Below the pieces are notes generated by a model. It was not told the DNA's origin. It saw only the letters and a list, made by a program, of their open reading frames with translations, and searched no databases. Shown piece after piece: positions 17,153 to 19,812 of a stretch of 19,812 bases of DNA (position 1 is the first letter of the stretch; every line of letters begins with the position of its first letter). Location: assembly GCA_031407765.1 (NCBI GenBank), contig JANOIR010000055.1:1-19812 (forward strand), written 5' to 3'. Position numbers and translations under genes: made by a program. The stretch comes from JBDSLU01 sp031407765 (lineage in GTDB: Bacteria; Acidobacteriota; Vicinamibacteria; Vicinamibacterales; Vicinamibacteraceae).

Positions 17153-17452
17153 CTAATCGGTTGCGTACGGGAGGAGGGCCAGCTCACGGGCGCGCTTCAG
17201 CGCGACCTGCAGCTTGCGCTGCCACTTCGCGCTCGTGCCCGAGAGACGCCGCGGCTGGATCTTGCCGCGCTCCGGGACGAACTGCATCAGCAGCCGCACG
17301 TCCTTGTAGTCGATGTAGTCGATCTTCTCCGACCGGAACTTGCAGACGCGACGACGGCGGAAGCCGCCCCCGGCGCCCGCCGGACGGCGCTGTCCACGCT
17401 CGCCCGGCTTGGGCGGCGTGCTGCTCTTGGAACGGTGCATATCACCAGCCAT
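17153..17452 (-). CDS. rpsR: 30S ribosomal protein S18
   Basis: S18 binds with S6 to the central domain of 16S rRNA on the platform. The 99-aa product has a longer than usual Gly/Pro/Arg-rich N-terminus (about 1-32). The conserved core follows: RRRRVCKF, then IDYIDYKDVRLLMQFVPERG, KIQPRRLSGTSAKWQRKLQV, and ALKRARELALLPY. The ATG at 17452 has GGAGG about 10 nt upstream, inside the end of rpsF, and starts 2 nt after the rpsF stop. An internal ATG at 17440 is a less likely start. No ssb gene separates rpsF and rpsR, unlike many bacteria. The stop is TAG. Confidence 0.97.
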   Translation of the reverse strand: MAGDMHRSKSSTPPKPGERGQRRPAGAGGGFRRRRVCKFRSEKIDYIDYKDVRLLMQFVPERGKIQPRRLSGTSAKWQRKLQVALKRARELALLPYATD

Positions 17453-17454
17453 GA

Positions 17455-17904
17455 CTAGTACGCCTCCGCCTCGTCTCGATCGTCGGCCAGGGCCGCCGAT
17501 GCACGCATACGCTCTTCAGGGGTGGGTTCCGCCGGCAGACCGCGCGCCACACGGCGGCGGGCCGACGTCGCCTGGCGCTGCGCCTTGGCGCGCGCCGCGA
17601 TCTGGAGGTCCTCGTCGACGCGGACCACCAGGTGACGGATGACGAGGTCCGACACCTTCAGCCGGCGATCGAGCTCCTTGACGAGGTCGCCACCGCCCGT
17701 GATGACCTCGAGCACGTAGATGCCTTCCTTGTGGCGGGCAATCGTGTAGGCGAGCCGGCGGCGGCCCCACGCTTCCGTGCGGTCGACGGTGCCGTTGAAC
17801 TTGGCGGCGATGCCGACCACCAGCTCGTGCAGCTCGGCGAGCTGCTGCTCGGTCGCCTCGGGCGTCGCGATGTAGACGAGTTCGTACTGCTTGGTTGCGC
17901 TCAT
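17455..17904 (-). CDS. rpsF: 30S ribosomal protein S6
   Basis: S6 binds as a heterodimer with S18 to 16S rRNA. The 149-aa product starts MSATKQYELVYIATPEATEQ and shows family blocks EAWGRRRLAYTIARHKEGIY and LKVSDLVIRHLVVRVDEDL. The roughly 50 residues after that are basic then acidic (RQATSARRRVARG to DDRDEAEAY), a low-complexity tail longer than in E. coli before processing. The ribosome site is weak (AGG about 6 nt before the ATG). It lies 14 nt after pth, so the two are likely co-transcribed. In other bacteria S6:S18 can bind an rpsF leader; no obvious leader fits in this short gap. The stop is TAG. Confidence 0.97.
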   Translation of the reverse strand: MSATKQYELVYIATPEATEQQLAELHELVVGIAAKFNGTVDRTEAWGRRRLAYTIARHKEGIYVLEVITGGGDLVKELDRRLKVSDLVIRHLVVRVDEDLQIAARAKAQRQATSARRRVARGLPAEPTPEERMRASAALADDRDEAEAY

Positions 17905-17918
17905 GTGTGCCTGCTTGC

Positions 17919-18536
17919 TTACTCTGTTCCGCGTTCCGCCGATGGTCCGTCGTCGTCGTCGTCGTCGGCCTTCGGGGCCGCGTTGAACCGCTTCATCAGT
18001 TCCTCGATCGGAGCCTCCAGGAAGAGCTCAGCGGCGTCGGCGGCCTGGCCCGTAGCCTGCGCCAGCGTCTCGAGCATGTCCCCGGTAACCCTCGACAGCA
18101 CGTGATCGGAGAGGTCGCGCCGCGGATCGCCGCGCCCGACACCCACCCGAAGCCGTGCGAACCCATCCGTTCCCAGGCACGCGATGATCGACTTCAGGCC
18201 GTTGTGGCCCCCCGCCGACCCGCTCCGCCGCACCCTCAGCCGGCCCGCCGGAAGCGCCACGTCGTCGACGACGACCAGCAGATCCTCCAGCGGAATCCGG
18301 AAGTAGCGCTGCAGCGCTCCGACCGCGTCCCCGCTCACGTTCATGAACGTCAGCGGCTTGACGAGCAGCGCGCCCCCGTTCACGTCCCGCAGCCGCGCCA
18401 TCAGCGCGTCGGCGGGTGCCGCCTCGAAGCTCACCTGGCGGCGCTTGGCCACTTCGTCGACGACATCGAAGCCGACATTGTGGACCGTTCCGCGGTAGCG
18501 CGGCCCGGGATTCCCAAGGCCGACGATGAGCTTCAT
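17919..18536 (-). CDS. pth: Peptidyl-tRNA hydrolase
   Basis: Pth cleaves peptidyl-tRNAs that drop off ribosomes, freeing tRNA. The 205-aa product has the family signature MKLIVGLGNPGPRYRGTVHN with catalytic H19. KPLTFMNVSG supplies N66, DDVALPAGRLRVR supplies D91, and GSAGGHNGLKSI supplies N112. These correspond to E. coli N68, D93 and N114. The C-terminus ends in an unusual acidic tail with six consecutive Asp (about 193-198) from a GTC microsatellite on the plus strand. Start ATG 18536 has AGGA about 8 nt upstream. It lies between rplY and rpsF; the ctc(rplY)-pth neighbourhood is common in bacteria. It is the only gene here ending in TAA. Confidence 0.97.
   Translation of the reverse strand: MKLIVGLGNPGPRYRGTVHNVGFDVVDEVAKRRQVSFEAAPADALMARLRDVNGGALLVKPLTFMNVSGDAVGALQRYFRIPLEDLLVVVDDVALPAGRLRVRRSGSAGGHNGLKSIIACLGTDGFARLRVGVGRGDPRRDLSDHVLSRVTGDMLETLAQATGQAADAAELFLEAPIEELMKRFNAAPKADDDDDDGPSAERGTE
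17949..17966 (-). repeat. Trinucleotide run encoding Asp6 in Pth
   Basis: Six uninterrupted GTC triplets on the plus strand (GAC on the coding strand) encode an Asp tract in the disordered Pth tail. This is a short microsatellite that could vary in length without shifting the frame. Confidence 0.8.
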
Positions 18537-18563
18537 GCCGTCCTGTCCTTGCCTGGCTCACTC

Positions 18564-18580
18564 GCCCGCGCCCCGCGGGC
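18564..18580 (-). other. Perfect 7-bp hairpin between rplY and pth
   Basis: GCCCGCG (18564-18570) and CGCGGGC (18574-18580) pair around a 3-nt loop just downstream of the rplY stop codon. No T-run follows, so it is not a standard terminator. It may protect or process the rplY 3' end. Confidence 0.4.
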
Positions 18581-18586
18581 GGACGG

Positions 18587-19246
18587 CTACTTCTTGTCCT
18601 TGGCGGCGTCCTTCTCGTCCTCCGGCTTGCCCTTCTTCAGGACCTCGGGCTCGGCGGTCGCCGCTGCGGCCTCGGGCGCGACTTCCTCGACCTTGGCCGC
18701 CACGACGTGGACGATCAGGGTGTCCGGGTCGCTCACGGGCGTCCACTTGGCGTCGGTCGCCAGTTCTTTCAGACGCACGCCCTGGCCGATCATCAGCTCC
18801 GAGATGTCGATGCTCAGGTGATCCGGGATGTCGCCGGGGAGGCACTCGACCTCGACCTCGCGGTGCGGGAAGTCGACGACGCCGCCCTGAATCTTGACGC
18901 CCTTCGGCTCGCCCTTCAGCTGGATCGACACGGTGACCGTGATCGCCTTGTCCATCTGCAGCCGGTAGAAGTCGGCGTGCAGCATCGTGTGCTTGATCGG
19001 CTCGAGCAGGAACTCCTTCACCAGCACCTGGGTGACGCCCTGCCCCTGCACGTCGAGGCTGATGATGCTGTTGATGCCCGACCCCGAATGCAGGATCTTC
19101 GACAGCGCCTTGGGATCGACCGACAGCGGGACCGCGCCGCCGGCGCCGCCGTAGAGGACCGCGGGCATCTTGCCGGCGACTCGCAGGCGACGGGCTTCGT
19201 TCTTGCCGCGCGAGTCGCGCGTGGTTGCTTCGAGGGTGGCTGCCAT
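18587..19246 (-). CDS. rplY: 50S ribosomal protein L25 / general stress protein Ctc
   Basis: This long (219-aa) L25 of the Ctc/TL5 type binds 5S rRNA. The N-terminal L25 domain (about 1-95) shows ATTRDSRGKNEARRLRVAGK, MPAVLYGG, and LLEPIKHTMLHADFYRLQMD. The C-terminal TL5 beta domain (about 100-188) includes GVVDFPHREVEVECLPGDIP. A charged Glu/Lys/Ala-rich tail closes the protein. Start ATG 19246 has only a weak GAG upstream. It lies 29 nt after prs and 50 nt before pth; prs-ctc-pth is a widespread order. The stop is TAG. Confidence 0.96.
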   Translation of the reverse strand: MAATLEATTRDSRGKNEARRLRVAGKMPAVLYGGAGGAVPLSVDPKALSKILHSGSGINSIISLDVQGQGVTQVLVKEFLLEPIKHTMLHADFYRLQMDKAITVTVSIQLKGEPKGVKIQGGVVDFPHREVEVECLPGDIPDHLSIDISELMIGQGVRLKELATDAKWTPVSDPDTLIVHVVAAKVEEVAPEAAAATAEPEVLKKGKPEDEKDAAKDKK

Positions 19247-19275
19247 GATTCTCGTTACTCGCTTGTTCCGACGGA

Positions 19276-19698
19276 CTACACGAACAGCGAGGAGACCGAG
19301 GTCTCCTCGTGGATGCTGCGGATCGCCTGGCCCAGGAGCCGCGCCACCGACAACGGGTGCAGCTTGGGGCAGCGGGCGCGCTCGCCGTCGTGCGGGATCG
19401 TGTTGGTCACGATCAGCCGCTCGATCGGCGACGCGTTGATGCGGTCGACCGCCGGCGGCGACAGCACGCCGTGCACCGCGCAGGCGAGGATCCGCTCGGC
19501 GCCCTGGTCATGCAGCGCCTGGGCCGCCTTCACGATGGTACCGGCGGTGTCGATGATGTCGTCCTGCAGGACGCAGATGCGGCCCTTGATGTCGCCGATG
19601 ACGTTCATCACCTCGGCCGCGCCGGTCTCCGAGCTGCGCCGCTTGTCGATGATCGCCAGGTCGGCGCCGAGGCGCTTGGCGTAGGCCCGGGCCCGCTC
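19276..19698 (-). CDS. prs: Ribose-phosphate pyrophosphokinase (PRPP synthase), C-terminal part
   Basis: PRPP synthase makes phosphoribosyl pyrophosphate from ribose 5-phosphate and ATP for nucleotide, His and Trp synthesis. The visible C-terminal part (about 140 codons) reads ERARAYAKRLGADLAIIDKR, AAEVMNVIGDIKGRICVLQD, then the PRPP-binding loop DDIIDTAGT, AVHGVLSPPAVDRI and the typical end SIHEETSVSSLFV. The frame remains open to the window edge, but everything upstream of about 19698 is the reverse complement of this gene's own sequence (inverted repeat at 19555-19812) and does not encode PRPP synthase. The 5' part is therefore missing from the window. The stop is TAG; rplY follows after 29 nt. 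Confidence 0.93.
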   Translation of the reverse strand, partial: ERARAYAKRLGADLAIIDKRRSSETGAAEVMNVIGDIKGRICVLQDDIIDTAGTIVKAAQALHDQGAERILACAVHGVLSPPAVDRINASPIERLIVTNTIPHDGERARCPKLHPLSVARLLGQAIRSIHEETSVSSLFV

Positions 19699-19812
19699 GG
19701 CGCCGACCTGGCGATCATCGACAAGCGGCGCAGCTCGGAGACCGGCGCGGCCGAGGTGATGAACGTCATCGGCGACATCAAGGGCCGCATCTGCGTCCTG
19801 CAGGACGACATC
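19555..19812. repeat. 117-bp perfect inverted repeat ending exactly at the window edge (fold-back)
   Basis: Bases 19555-19671 are the exact reverse complement of 19696-19812, separated by a 24-nt spacer (19672-19695). Both arms are prs coding sequence, the right arm in antisense. Perfect identity inside a coding gene and termination exactly at the edge point to a fold-back chimera from amplification or assembly rather than a biological element. Confidence 0.9.

Noticed and set aside
19555..19812. Terminal inverted repeat of a transposon or a telomere hairpin
   Set aside because: Both arms are prs coding sequence with no transposase or target duplication, and the arm stops exactly at the edge. 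A fold-back chimera explains it more simply.

Overview
The window is about 20 kb of very GC-rich bacterial housekeeping DNA (roughly two thirds G+C by eye). All 22 recognisable protein genes and all five tRNAs lie on the minus strand, so the window reads naturally from right to left. Gene order, the fused ispDF gene, the GC-rich codon use and the protein sequences suggest an uncultured Acidobacteriota-type soil bacterium, perhaps Vicinamibacteria-like. That placement is inference; another GC-rich phylum is possible. A fold-back at the right edge suggests that edge is a raw assembly or contig end.

Right part (about 19.8 to 9.06 kb): the 3' part of prs, then rplY, pth, rpsF, rpsR, rplI, dnaB, alr, radA, a plsC-type acyltransferase, a stand-alone B3/B4-domain protein, ispDF and rlmB. 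Spacing is tight, with ATGA or GTGA stop/start overlaps at dnaB-alr, plsC-B3/B4 and B3/B4-ispDF. The block joins PRPP synthesis, translation (L25, S6, S18, L9, Pth, RlmB), replication and repair (DnaB, RadA), cell wall (Alr), phospholipid and isoprenoid genes.

Left part (about 9.06 to 0 kb): the classic translation/transcription cluster tRNA-Thr(UGU), tRNA-Tyr(GUA), tRNA-Gly(UCC), tRNA-Thr(GGU), rpmG, tRNA-Trp(CCA), secE, nusG, rplK, rplA, rplJ, rplL, rpoB and the start of rpoC. The tRNA order matches E. coli thrU-tyrU-glyT-thrT, but the tuf gene that normally follows is absent. Two good sigma70-type promoters precede the cluster, one overlapping the rlmB stop codon.

The main anomalies are: an in-frame TAG at codon 35 of an otherwise intact rplI; a 36-nt palindromic repeat present twice (35/36 identical, opposite orientation) in ribosomal-protein intergenic gaps; a 12-nt tandem repeat before rplK; a 15-nt in-frame minisatellite in alr; and a 117-bp perfect inverted repeat at the right edge that destroys the 5' part of prs and is most likely an assembly or amplification chimera. 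I found no defence system, prophage, CRISPR array, transposase or biosynthetic cluster. No stretch over 300 bases lacks a gene; the largest gaps (4621-4856 and 8840-9060) hold regulatory hairpins and promoters.
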